Shown here in pieces: positions 1 through 7,041 of a stretch of 18,050 nucleotides of DNA. The DNA comes from JAMLHH01 sp964653095 (GTDB lineage: Bacteria; Bacteroidota; Bacteroidia; Chitinophagales; JADIYW01): the NCBI GenBank assembly GCA_964653095.1, contig CAZZEH010000044.1, forward strand, positions 1-18,050, in the 5' to 3' direction. The first letter of the stretch is position 1. Every line of letters begins with the position of its first letter. The notes beneath the pieces were generated by a model, which saw nothing but the letters and a program-made list of their open reading frames with translations, had not been told where the DNA came from and did no database searches. Position numbers and translations under genes: made by a program.

Positions 1-125
1 TAATGTGGTCATTGAGCGTCAGCCGAAATGTGGTCATTGAGCGTCAGCCGAAATGTGGTCATTGAGCGTCAGCCGTAATGTGGTCATTGAGCGTCAGCCG
101 TAATGTGGTCATTGAGCGTCAGCCG
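1..125. repeat. 25-bp tandem repeat, five units
   Basis: Five head-to-tail units of 25 bp begin at 1, 26, 51, 76 and 101. They share the core TGGTCATTGAGCGTCAGCC and differ only at the first base of the unit (T or A). The period is not a multiple of three and each unit carries a TAA or TGA, so all frames are blocked and the array is non-coding. The array is probably longer, since it is cut by the window edge. The same unit recurs at about 1740-1789, 15933-16087, 17677-17776 and 17986-18035. There are no unique spacers, so it is not a CRISPR array. Confidence 0.95.
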
Positions 126-308
126 AAATGACATTCCTGTCCGTGGCTTCGAGTACGCTATCGCTCCTCAGCCACCGCGTGGTCGGTGAGTCATAACCGA
201 ATCGCTCAACTATCGATATAGTCACCCTGCTAAGGGTCTCAAACCATCCTGCCATTGAGACGCTTCCAGCGTGACGGTATAGTAAAATGTCACCCTGCTA
301 AGGGTCTA
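126..308. repeat. Composite dispersed repeat module upstream of cassette 1
   Basis: This non-coding module follows the 25-bp array and recurs almost unchanged at 16088-16270; its first half recurs at 1790-1893 and 17777-17880. It contains a hairpin with arms GTGGCT/AGCCAC, then a GTCGGTGAGTCATAACCG segment, a GTCACCCTG-CTAAGGGTC segment present twice, and a short perfect inverted repeat ACGCT-TCC-AGCGT at 260-272. The order of sub-modules differs between sites, so the parts appear to have been shuffled. No protein is supported. Its function is unknown; a role as recombination substrate is inference. Confidence 0.85.
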
Positions 309-367
309 AAATTATTCTACATCAAAATTATTCCACAAAATGTATCAGTTATATCAGAGCAGTTATT

Positions 368-375
368 TATATTTG
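368..375 (+). promoter_or_regulatory. Candidate promoter -7 box of cassette 1
   Basis: TATATTTG matches the Bacteroidota TAnnTTTG -7 consensus exactly and lies 66 nt before the proposed ATG at 442. No clear TTG -33 element lies at the ideal distance, so promoter strength is uncertain. The same box is conserved before the second cassette at 16330-16337. Confidence 0.5.
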
Positions 376-441
376 AATGGTCTAAAATCAATATAAACTT
401 GGTTATTTATTGTATCTCAAAAATGAAATCACATCTTAATT

Positions 442-1663
442 ATGACAAAGTTATTGAAACACAATAAGTTATATATATATATATATATATATCATTTGTT
501 TACTTTCCATTCAGATAGGATACAGTCAGGGAATTTCTATATCTGAGGATGCTTCTAACCCGGACAACTCAGCCATGCTCGATGTGATGTCTGGATCCAA
601 TGGAAGTGGATTACTCATTCCACGATTAGGATTAGGAACTTCAGGAATTACCTTTAATGGAGGACCCGCACCACATTTACTCCTCATGAATACCAATTCA
701 TCATGGAGTGGAATCAATCGTTTCAGTTCCGGTATCGGTATGTATCGCAACGCAGGAACGAAAGCCTCACCTAATTGGAAAAGATTCCTCGATTCAGATG
801 ACGCCAGTTATTTCTGGGGAACGAGTGGGAATGCTATTTCAGGTGGAGACTTTTTAGGAACGACGAATAACCAAGCACTTCTAATTAAGACTGGAAGCAA
901 TGCTACCTACGCTCAAAAAGTAACCATCCCCACCAGCCAAAATGGAACGCTTCTCATTGAAAACCTGAGAGCTATTTCTGTACCGAACTGGAATGGATCT
1001 GGTTATGATGGAGAGGCGATGTTTCGGATAAATAATCATGATTTATATGGATTAGGTGGAAATACTTCCGAAAGCTTTATATCTCTAATCTTTGGAAATG
1101 GGAAATTAAAGGCAAAAAATGGAGGAGCAATTGGTTATGGAATTAATATTGGTAATGATGTTTCTGCTGGATCTGATCCAACTGAACGACTGGATGTTCG
1201 TGGGAGCATTTATGCGCGAGATCAATTGGTATATTCGTACGGCAATAACCTTGGTGTTGCAAATGAATCTATTGATAAAACCAGAAAGGTAGAACGATTC
1301 TGGACAGGAAGTCTTTCTATAAATAATCAGACGCCCATTCTCTACAGGGAAGGACCACCATCGGGACCTGGAGGTATTACATTCCGTATCGCTCGTGATG
1401 CAGGGACTGGTTATACTGTCGAGGCGTCTACATGGGGAAATGATTTTTCTGGGGTATATTCTCAGGATGGAAACTTCTATACACTACCCAATAATGAAAC
1501 TATATGGACAGCAGTGTCTCCAGTTTTTTCTGGAGATCATTCATCGCATGTATTTACCTACAATTATGCAGGCCTTAAAAACATGTTCCTCGTCAGAGTG
1601 TTTATTGGTGGTGATGATGCAAACGGAAATCTTAAGGTTATTATTGAGGCATGGTATAAATAG
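442..1663 (+). CDS. Phase-variable secreted surface-type protein, cassette 1 (frame currently OFF)
   Basis: The mature body reads in one frame from about 500 to 1663, but it has no good start codon of its own until an internal ATG at 575, which would discard the secretion signal. An ATG at 442 opens M-T-K-L-L-K-H-N-K-L and runs through an (AT)11 tract as Tyr-Ile repeats, but in the neighbouring frame, and terminates at 544-546. With 12 or 9 AT units the two frames fuse into a 407-residue (n=12) protein whose signal peptide ends L-L-S-I-Q-I-G-Y-S-Q before G-I-S. The body carries N-P-D-N-S-A-M-L-D-V and G-L-L-I-P-R, typical of Bacteroidota secreted proteins, and later D-P-T-E-R-L-D-V. No transmembrane segment or C-terminal sorting domain is evident. 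Adhesin or surface antigen is inference. A dinucleotide sequencing error is the main alternative. Confidence 0.75.
469..492 (+). repeat. (AT)11 dinucleotide tract inside signal-peptide coding region, cassette 1
   Basis: Two T residues are followed by eleven AT units (471-492). Read from the ATG at 442, the tract encodes Leu-Tyr-Ile-Tyr-Ile and so on, which serves as the hydrophobic core of a signal peptide. Three AT units equal two codons, so the frame cycles with period three in n: ON at 9, 12 and 15; OFF at 10 and 11. Slipped-strand mispairing at such tracts is a known phase-variation mechanism. The tract length here gives OFF. Confidence 0.85.
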
Positions 1664-1674
1664 CCATTGCGTTA

Positions 1675-1698
1675 CCTCTTCTTCGGAAGAGGATTTTT
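1675..1698 (+). terminator. Rho-independent terminator of cassette 1
   Basis: A perfect 7-bp stem CCTCTTC/GAAGAGG closed by a TTCG tetraloop is followed by A and TTTTT, 11 nt after the stop codon. An almost identical hairpin ends cassette 2 at 17608-17631, so each cassette is an autonomous transcription unit. Confidence 0.9.
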
Positions 1699-1707
1699 GA
1701 TGTTTTT

Positions 1708-1926
1708 ACTGTGTCCGCTTCTGAGGAGTCTCATAATCATAGCGCGGTCATTGAGCGTCAGCCGTAATGTGGTCATTGAGCGTCAGCCGAAATGACGTCC
1801 CTGTCCGTGGCTTCGAGTACGCTATCGCTCCTCAGCCACCGCGTGGTCGGTGAGTCATAACCGAATCGTTCAACTATCGATATAGTCACCCTGTACTGTG
1901 TCCGCCTTTGGTGGAAGAGTCCCAAA
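1708..1926. repeat. Dispersed repeat block between cassette 1 and core genes
   Basis: The block starts and ends with variants of a TACTGTGTCCGC...GAGTC module (1708-1730 and 1892-1921). Between them are two 25-bp units (the first degenerate, beginning GCGCGGTCATT, the second exact at 1765-1789), then the GTGGCT/AGCCAC hairpin module (1790-1893). I see no gene in it. It ends 15 nt before the stop codon of the leftward metallophosphoesterase gene, so it has invaded right up to the core operon. Confidence 0.85.
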
Positions 1927-1941
1927 TTATCCCGAAAACTG

Positions 1942-3180
1942 TTATACAGCAGGTTTCCCGGTTAATGTAATAACCGTAATTTCGGGCGGGATACCGATTC
2001 GTCCCGGATAACCGATAAATCCAAGTCCTCTGTTTACATACAAATATTGCTCACCTTCTTTGTACAGTCCTGCCCACCGCGGATATGCATATTGGGAAGG
2101 ACTCCACTTGAAGCCCGGAATCTCAACTCCAAACTGAAAACCATGGGTGTGTCCGGCTAAAGTCAGGGGTATGTTCTTGTATTTATCGTCTTTTATTATG
2201 ACATAATCCCAATGAGTAGGGTCGTGGGTCAGCAGAATTTTGAAATCGGGATTTCCGATGCCCAAAAGGGCCTGATCAATATCACCCCGTTTTTTCTCCC
2301 AACGGGCTGACTTTCCCCAGTATTCTACTCCGACAACTGCGAGTTTCTTGCCGTTTACAGAGAGAATTTGATGCTCATTCAAAAGAATAGTCCAGCCGAT
2401 TTCCTGCTGAGTTTTAATTTGCTCTTTTAGATTTCTTTCTTTGTCGGCGGCCGATTTCCAGGGGACATAAGGACCATAATCGTGATTTCCCAGTATCGAA
2501 AATTTCCCGTATTTAGCCTGAATATTTTTTAAGATATCCGCAAAAGGTGCTATTTCCGTCGCTTTGTCATTGACTAAGTCTCCCGTAAACATAAAGATGT
2601 CCGGTGCTTCTTCATTTACGGCATCCACTGCATTTTTAACCGGTTCTGTACTTGCAAAACTGCCTAAATGCAAATCGGATATCTGTACAATTTTCAAACC
2701 TTCAAACTCTGAAGGGAGATTGGGAATGTATATGTGTATTCTCTTTTTGACCAACCGATAGGCTCCGACCGCCATCCCGTACACCAGCGTTCCGAAAAAC
2801 GAAGCGGCAAACAATCCGCCTACCTGAATGATAAATTTAGCTCTGCTGCGGTCGTACTTTTGAGGCTTTCTTTTAGAAATCTGTTTTTTTACTAACCTGT
2901 ACACATTCAGAAGGTCAGTGATCACTACGAACAGGACCAAAGATGTTTTGGTCAGAATCAGTGCCAGAGCAGTACCTACCAAAAATATTTTTGAAGACTG
3001 GTAATAACTGTCCCGACTGGAGAAATAATAACTGAAAAGAATGAAATAGGTAAAAATACTGCTCAGGAGGTAAATATACCAGGCAATATTTCTTTTGGAA
3101 AAAAGGATGCGAATCGCCCTGAAAACGTACACATCAATAGCGACGATAGCCAAAAGAATGAGCAGAGCGTAAAACCCCAT
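1942..3180 (-). CDS. Membrane-anchored calcineurin-like metallophosphoesterase
   Basis: This 412-residue protein has several hydrophobic helices in its first ~150 residues (about 3-20, 34-54, 64-90, 115-140) followed by a soluble phosphoesterase domain. The dinuclear metal site is visible in order: D169-L-H171, G-D201 in GDLVND, G-N232-H233-D, H319 in LTHD, and G-H344-T-H346. This is the YkuE-like class, which hydrolyses phosphoester bonds; the substrate is unknown. It is last in a leftward run, 20 nt after the DUF445 gene and close behind pyrE, so probably co-transcribed. The catalytic domain would face whichever side the helices place it on, which I cannot decide from sequence. Confidence 0.9.
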   Translation of the reverse strand: MGFYALLILLAIVAIDVYVFRAIRILFSKRNIAWYIYLLSSIFTYFILFSYYFSSRDSYYQSSKIFLVGTALALILTKTSLVLFVVITDLLNVYRLVKKQISKRKPQKYDRSRAKFIIQVGGLFAASFFGTLVYGMAVGAYRLVKKRIHIYIPNLPSEFEGLKIVQISDLHLGSFASTEPVKNAVDAVNEEAPDIFMFTGDLVNDKATEIAPFADILKNIQAKYGKFSILGNHDYGPYVPWKSAADKERNLKEQIKTQQEIGWTILLNEHQILSVNGKKLAVVGVEYWGKSARWEKKRGDIDQALLGIGNPDFKILLTHDPTHWDYVIIKDDKYKNIPLTLAGHTHGFQFGVEIPGFKWSPSQYAYPRWAGLYKEGEQYLYVNRGLGFIGYPGRIGIPPEITVITLTGKPAV

Positions 3181-3200
3181 TTTAAAATTTTGGCTCTAAA

Positions 3201-3821
3201 TTAAAGCAAACCTCCCAAAATAAGTTGCACCAAACCTATAATGAAACCTAAAACGGCTCCGATAACCTCAATAAACTTAAATTCTCTCGCAGTAATATCT
3301 AACAGCAGCCGTTCTAACCGTTCATCCGAAAATCCCTGAACTTTATTATATACAATATCCTGAATATTCAGTTTGCTCTCGACCTTTGAAATAGTTGCGT
3401 CAATCAGATTGGGCAGATTGCGGTTTATTTCTTTGACAATTATTTTGTGCGCTCTGGTAATTGCAGCTTCCGGGATTACGGCGCCTATACGCATACTGTC
3501 TAACCTTTCACGCAAAGCGATATCGACTTTTTCGGCTATTTCTTCATTAACTTTAATAAGCGAATCGCTGTCCTGAAGTTTTTCCCGTATATCCTTGAAG
3601 CTGAGCAGGTCTCTCTGCACGACGTTCCCCAATTTCGTGGCAATACGGGTTTTGTTTTTGGGGAAAATTCCGTGAAAAGTGATGAATAAAATTTTCTTGG
3701 GCTGTCTCGGATAAAACAGCATTTTGATGGCAACCCAGTTTGTGAGCCACCCAATAAAAGCACCGATAATGGGGATTAAACTTAATCTTAGAATATTTAA
3801 CCAGTCGATTCCTTCAATCAT
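3201..3821 (-). CDS. DUF445 family membrane protein
   Basis: The 206-residue product starts with a hydrophobic helix at about 12-35 containing the family-typical G-W-L-T-N-W-V-A-I-K-M-L-F sequence and the following H-G-I-F-P-K-N-K. It ends with a second helix at about 183-206. The charged middle part (about 60-175) is predicted helical. DUF445 proteins (YheB-like) have no firmly established biochemical role. The gene lies 4 nt downstream of pyrE and 20 nt upstream of the phosphoesterase gene on the same strand, indicating an operon. Function stays unassigned. Confidence 0.9.
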   Translation of the reverse strand: MIEGIDWLNILRLSLIPIIGAFIGWLTNWVAIKMLFYPRQPKKILFITFHGIFPKNKTRIATKLGNVVQRDLLSFKDIREKLQDSDSLIKVNEEIAEKVDIALRERLDSMRIGAVIPEAAITRAHKIIVKEINRNLPNLIDATISKVESKLNIQDIVYNKVQGFSDERLERLLLDITAREFKFIEVIGAVLGFIIGLVQLILGGLL

Positions 3822-3825
3822 GTGT

Positions 3826-4464
3826 TTAGTTTACCAGCCATCCGGAAGGGTTCTTCCTCCATTCGGATAAGGTTTGAATATCAGCATTACTTATATAGCC
3901 AATCTTGGCAGCGACGGAAATTAAATCGGAATATCGGGTAATAGTTTCTAATTCGACATTCAGTTTTTCGAAATTTTCTTTTGCAAGATCAAAGTCATAG
4001 GTATAAATTGCCTTCATTCCGGCTATTTCTGCTCCGGCCTCTCTGAGGTCTTCTACGGCTTTCAGACTGCTTTTGCCTGTGGAAACTACATCTTCGATTA
4101 CAATGATTTTTGCATTTTGCGGGAGTCTGCCCTCAATCGTATTTTTCATACCGTGTCCTTTGGCCTTACTTCTGACATAAACCATTGGCAATCCGAGCAC
4201 ATCCGCCACGACGGCAGCATGCGGAATCCCTGCCGTAGCTACTCCTGCCACACAGTTTACTCCGTCATTGATGTGAGGTCTGACCATTTCGGACAGCCTG
4301 TTTTTAACAAAGTTTCGTATGTCCGGATAGGAGAGAATGATTCTGTTGTCGCAATATACAGGTGCTCTCCAGCCGGAAGCCCATGTAAAAGGGTTTTGTA
4401 CGTTGAGCTGAATTGCTTTTATTTGCAGCAGATATTCAGATAAATAAGCAGAATTCTTATCCAT
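3826..4464 (-). CDS. pyrE: Orotate phosphoribosyltransferase
   Basis: PyrE transfers the phosphoribosyl group of PRPP to orotate, giving orotidine 5'-monophosphate in de novo pyrimidine synthesis in the cytoplasm. The 212-residue length is normal. The PRPP-binding loop is intact (V-I-E-D-V-V-S-T-G-K-S-S, about 122-133), as is the basic catalytic loop (V-R-S-K-A-K-G-H-G, about 97-105). It heads a leftward operon with the DUF445 and phosphoesterase genes. Its ATG shares two bases with the ATG of the divergent NUDIX gene, so each promoter must lie within the other coding sequence; a good -7/-33 pair is present at 4472-4500. Confidence 0.97.
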   Translation of the reverse strand: MDKNSAYLSEYLLQIKAIQLNVQNPFTWASGWRAPVYCDNRIILSYPDIRNFVKNRLSEMVRPHINDGVNCVAGVATAGIPHAAVVADVLGLPMVYVRSKAKGHGMKNTIEGRLPQNAKIIVIEDVVSTGKSSLKAVEDLREAGAEIAGMKAIYTYDFDLAKENFEKLNVELETITRYSDLISVAAKIGYISNADIQTLSEWRKNPSGWLVN

Positions 4465-5131
4465 GTCAGCTCAAAAGTATAAATTTTTTGTCAATAACAA
4501 AGTGGTAATTCTTTGTAATAATCCGGGGAAAGTAGATGAAATACTTGATACGGAGGCAAATTTTGTGATTAAAAAATATATTTCGGTTTCGGAATTGCAG
4601 AAAGTCATTGAAATTTTACACGATTCTGCCAATGACAGTCCTTTCATAATTTTTTCACCGGATGTAAACCAACTAAAAGATGATTTTCTTTCGCAATTTG
4701 TCTGCATAGAGGCAGCAGGAGGTTTAGTTTTAAATCAGCATGAAGAAGTTCTTTTAATTCACAGACTGGGCTTTTGGGACTTGCCCAAAGGTAAAGTAGA
4801 GGAAGGAGAAAGCCTGGAAGAAGCGGCTGTTCGGGAAGTTCAGGAAGAAACCGGCCTGACAGAGATTACTATCGAACATAAAATATTTTTTCCGAAATTT
4901 CTAAATGAGACAACCTATCATTCTTATTCGTACAAAGACAAAATTGCGATAAAGGTATCTCATTGGTATAAAATGACTTGCGATACAGATATTCAACTTA
5001 TGCCTCAAATAGAAGAAGATATTGAAATCGCCCGATGGGTAAAAATCTCTGATCTGAAAAATTATTATTCCAATATGTACGAATCTATTCAGGATGTCCT
5101 GAATGCAGAATTTGGAGTACCAGAATTTTAA
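4463..5131 (+). CDS. NUDIX hydrolase
   Basis: This 222-residue protein has a complete Nudix box at about residues 110-132 (G-x5-E-x7-R-E-V-Q-E-E-T-G-L), the Mg-binding helix that hydrolyses nucleoside diphosphates linked to another moiety. An N-terminal ~80-residue segment (K-Y-K-F-F-V-N-N-K-V-V-I-L) precedes the catalytic domain, as in many Bacteroidota homologues, and supports the start at 4463. The start codon overlaps that of divergent pyrE by two bases. I recall a divergent pyrE-NUDIX arrangement as common in Bacteroidota. A house-cleaning role in nucleotide metabolism is plausible, but the substrate cannot be read from sequence. It ends 31 nt from the end of convergent ychF. Confidence 0.92.
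   Translation: MSAQKYKFFVNNKVVILCNNPGKVDEILDTEANFVIKKYISVSELQKVIEILHDSANDSPFIIFSPDVNQLKDDFLSQFVCIEAAGGLVLNQHEEVLLIHRLGFWDLPKGKVEEGESLEEAAVREVQEETGLTEITIEHKIFFPKFLNETTYHSYSYKDKIAIKVSHWYKMTCDTDIQLMPQIEEDIEIARWVKISDLKNYYSNMYESIQDVLNAEFGVPEF
4472..4500 (-). promoter_or_regulatory. Candidate pyrE promoter inside the NUDIX gene
   Basis: On the minus strand TACTTTTG (4472-4479) matches TAnnTTTG, and a TTG (4498-4500) lies 18 nt upstream, matching the Bacteroidota sigma-A pattern. The expected transcription start is only a few bases before the pyrE ATG, so the mRNA would be nearly leaderless. Confidence 0.55.
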
Positions 5132-5162
5132 GTTGGAATAGATTTTCTAAGTATGATTCGGG

Positions 5163-6263
5163 TTAAACGTTGAATCTGAAATGCATCACATCTCCGTCTT
5201 CCACGACGTAGTTTTTTCCTTCTATTCTTAATCTTCCGTTATCCCGGCAGGCAGATTCTGAACCATAATGTATAAAATCTTCATAAGAGATAACCTCGGC
5301 TTTGATGAAACCTTTTTCAAAATCTGAATGTATGACTCCGGCAGCCTGTGGTGCTTTCCAGCCTCTGAGTACAGTCCATGCCCGGACTTCCTGCACTCCT
5401 GCGGTAAAATATGTAATCAGATTGAGCAGTTTGTAGGCAGACTGAATCAGCCTGTTAAGTCCCGGCTCTTCTAATCCGTATTCACTCAAAAACAGCTCTT
5501 TATCTTCGGGATCTTCCAGTTCCGAAATTTGGGCTTCAATGGAATTATTTAGGATAATCATTTCAGCTCCTTCTTTTGTAACCATCTCTTTTAATGTATC
5601 AGAAAATTTATTTCCTGTTAACATAGAGGCCTCATCGACGTTGGCCACATACAGTACGGGCTTTTCAGTAAGTAGAAACAAATCCTCAACAGCTTCTCTT
5701 TCTTCCGGACTCAACCCAAGTGACAGCACGTTCTTCCCTTCTAACAGATGATTTTTCACCCGTTCAAGAACCTCATACTCTGCCTTAAATTTTGAGTCAC
5801 CGGTCTTTGCCTGCTTTTGTACTTTCATCATCTTCTTTTCTACACTCTCGATGTCCTTCAGCTGCAATTCTGTTTCAATGATTTCCTTGTCACTAACAGG
5901 GTCTATTGGTCCTTCTTCCCTCAAAATATTTTCATCTTCAAAACAACGGATTACATGAATAATGGCATCTACTTCACGGATATTAGCTAAGAATTTATTG
6001 CCGAGTCCTTCTCCTTTGCTTGCCCCCCTGACCAATCCGGCAATATCTACCAGTTCAATCTGCGTAGGTAAAGTTCTTTGCGGATTGACCAGCTCTGCCA
6101 GTTTATCCATGCGCTCGTCCGGTACATCCACCAGTCCGACATTAGGTTCTATCGTGCAGAACCTGTAATTGGAAGCCTGAGCTTTTGCACTGTTGCTGAC
6201 TGCATTAAAAAGAGTAGATTTTCCTACATTGGGTAATCCCACAATTCCTGCCCGTAATGCCAT
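5163..6263 (-). CDS. ychF: Ribosome-associated ATPase YchF (OLA1 family)
   Basis: The 366-residue product has the usual family length. It shows the Walker A loop G-L-P-N-V-G-K-S (about 9-16), switch motif D-I-A-G-L-V-R-G (about 73-80), and N-V-D-E (about 208-211) in place of the GTPase N-K-x-D motif, which explains ATP preference in the family. The central coiled-coil insert (about 125-180) and the C-terminal TGS-like domain (about 280-366) are present. YchF binds ribosomes and is linked to translation and oxidative-stress responses. It is monocistronic here, convergent with the NUDIX gene, with a TATCTTTG -7 box 24 nt upstream. Confidence 0.97.
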   Translation of the reverse strand: MALRAGIVGLPNVGKSTLFNAVSNSAKAQASNYRFCTIEPNVGLVDVPDERMDKLAELVNPQRTLPTQIELVDIAGLVRGASKGEGLGNKFLANIREVDAIIHVIRCFEDENILREEGPIDPVSDKEIIETELQLKDIESVEKKMMKVQKQAKTGDSKFKAEYEVLERVKNHLLEGKNVLSLGLSPEEREAVEDLFLLTEKPVLYVANVDEASMLTGNKFSDTLKEMVTKEGAEMIILNNSIEAQISELEDPEDKELFLSEYGLEEPGLNRLIQSAYKLLNLITYFTAGVQEVRAWTVLRGWKAPQAAGVIHSDFEKGFIKAEVISYEDFIHYGSESACRDNGRLRIEGKNYVVEDGDVMHFRFNV

Positions 6264-6286
6264 ATTCTAAAATTATTTTTTGCGTG

Positions 6287-6294
6287 CAAAGATA
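6287..6294 (-). promoter_or_regulatory. Candidate ychF promoter -7 box
   Basis: Minus-strand TATCTTTG fits TAnnTTTG exactly, 24 nt before the ychF start. The nearest TTG (6307-6309) is only 12 nt upstream, so the -33 element is poor. Confidence 0.5.
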
Positions 6295-6380
6295 CGACTT
6301 TAAAATCAAGTTATAATGATAGCCTGTCAGTGAAAGAATGAACCCGCAAAATGCAGAAGAATCGGTATCGTATTAGAATG

Positions 6381-6407
6381 AAAAAGCCCCGATTTCTCAG
6401 GGCTTTT
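6381..6407 (-). terminator. Terminator downstream of tRNA-Gln
   Basis: AAAAAGCCC / GGGCTTTT arms surround an 11-nt loop. Read leftwards it is a GC stem followed by a T run, 8 nt after the 3' end of the tRNA gene. The symmetry would also let it act in the opposite direction. Confidence 0.85.
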
Positions 6408-6414
6408 CTAGGGT

Positions 6415-6486
6415 TGTCCCACTAGGTCTCGAACCTAGACTCTTCTGAACCAAAATCAGACGTGTTGCCAATTACACCATGGGACA
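6415..6486 (-). tRNA. tRNA-Gln (anticodon TTG)
   Basis: On the minus strand the 72-nt sequence folds as a complete cloverleaf. It has a 7-bp acceptor stem TGTCCCA/TGGGACA, an anticodon stem TCTGA/TCAGA around loop TTTTGGT with anticodon TTG (decoding CAA), and a T arm CTAGG-TTCGAGA-CCTAG. No CCA is encoded. It has its own promoter (6500-6529) and terminator (6381-6407). The restriction island lies on its 5' side, so the tRNA 3' end was not used as an attachment site. Confidence 0.97.
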
Positions 6487-6499
6487 GACTTTGTGGGTG

Positions 6500-6529
6500 C
6501 AAAGATACAATGTTTTTCATTTTTAACAA
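6500..6529 (-). promoter_or_regulatory. tRNA-Gln promoter
   Basis: Minus-strand TTG (6527-6529), a 19-nt spacer and TATCTTTG (6500-6507) match the Bacteroidota sigma-A consensus on both elements. The -7 box is 13 nt before the mature tRNA 5' end. It is one of the two best promoters in the window. Confidence 0.8.
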
Positions 6530-6674
6530 TATTGTGGTCAAAAAAATATTTCTTCTCAAAAGCATGGTCAAAATGATGTTATTTCATTATTGTCGGTCAT
6601 CCTACAAAACCGCCTATCCAAAAAAACATTACTGAAAATTAAATCATTTTAAGCACATCGTAAATAATTATCCC

Positions 6675-6700
6675 TAAATTTGCCTAAATTGTCAAGACAA
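6675..6700 (+). promoter_or_regulatory. Promoter and candidate operator of the restriction-modification operon
   Basis: TAAATTTG (6675-6682) matches the -7 consensus 31 nt before the HTH gene. Just downstream lies a perfect inverted repeat TTGTC-AA-GACAA (6689-6700), which would sit on the transcription start and end 13 nt before the ATG. A palindrome placed there, ahead of an XRE regulator gene that leads an R-M operon, is a natural autorepression site. The binding is inferred, not shown. Confidence 0.5.
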
Positions 6701-6713
6701 AATAATCAAGAAG

Positions 6714-7040
6714 ATGAAAGAAACTTTTGGCGAACTTATTCATAGACTTAGGACGGAAAACAATTTGACTTTAACCAAATTAGCAGCTGCTTTGGATATT
6801 GACCAATCCACACTTTCTAAAATAGAAAATGGAAAACGGAGTATTCCGAGTGAGATTATTCCCAAACTCTCTGATTATTTTAATCTTGATTTAGTAGAAT
6901 TAGAACGTGAATATCTAAGTGAAATTATTGCAGAAATCATTTATTCTAAGAGTGAAATAAGACCGATTTTAGAAGCAGCGGAAGAAAAGGCAATTTATTT
7001 TAGAAGTAAAAATGTTGAACAATCAAAACTTAAATTTTAA
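6714..7040 (+). CDS. XRE-family helix-turn-helix regulator of the R-M system
   Basis: This 108-residue protein has an N-terminal HTH of the Cro/C1 type (about 5-60). Its recognition helix region is D-Q-S-T-L-S-K-I-E-N-G-K-R, and a helical C-terminal tail follows (about 60-100). It is the first gene of a rightward three-gene unit; the methyltransferase ATG at 7042 follows its TAA by one base. Its position resembles controller proteins of type II R-M systems, which time methyltransferase and endonuclease expression, though it is longer than typical C proteins and precedes the methyltransferase rather than the endonuclease. Regulation of the R-M genes is inferred from position and the palindrome at 6689-6700. 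Confidence 0.85.
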   Translation: MKETFGELIHRLRTENNLTLTKLAAALDIDQSTLSKIENGKRSIPSEIIPKLSDYFNLDLVELEREYLSEIIAEIIYSKSEIRPILEAAEEKAIYFRSKNVEQSKLKF

Positions 7041-7041
7041 A

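Noticed and set aside
1..125. CRISPR array
   Set aside because: The 25-bp units abut directly, without variable spacers, and there are no cas genes.
255..467. 70-residue open frame over the repeat module and leader, repeated at 16217-16429
   Set aside because: It starts inside a non-coding repeat module, crosses the promoter and ends just before the AT tract. Its conservation is explained by the duplicated leader DNA; there is no domain or codon pattern of a gene.
526..750. Minus-strand frame within cassette 1 (and 16488-16709 in cassette 2)
   Set aside because: It is antisense to the secreted-protein gene. Its conservation follows from the plus-strand coding sequence.
575..1663. Cassette 1 as a cytoplasmic protein starting at the ATG at 575
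   Set aside because: That ATG is the Met of the conserved N-S-A-M-L-D-V motif, which in homologous proteins lies inside the mature region. The upstream in-frame codons encode recognisable signal-peptide sequence.
6415..6713. Integration of the R-M island at the tRNA-Gln gene
   Set aside because: The island lies on the 5' side of the tRNA, no duplicated tRNA 3' end is found at the other border, and no integrase is present.
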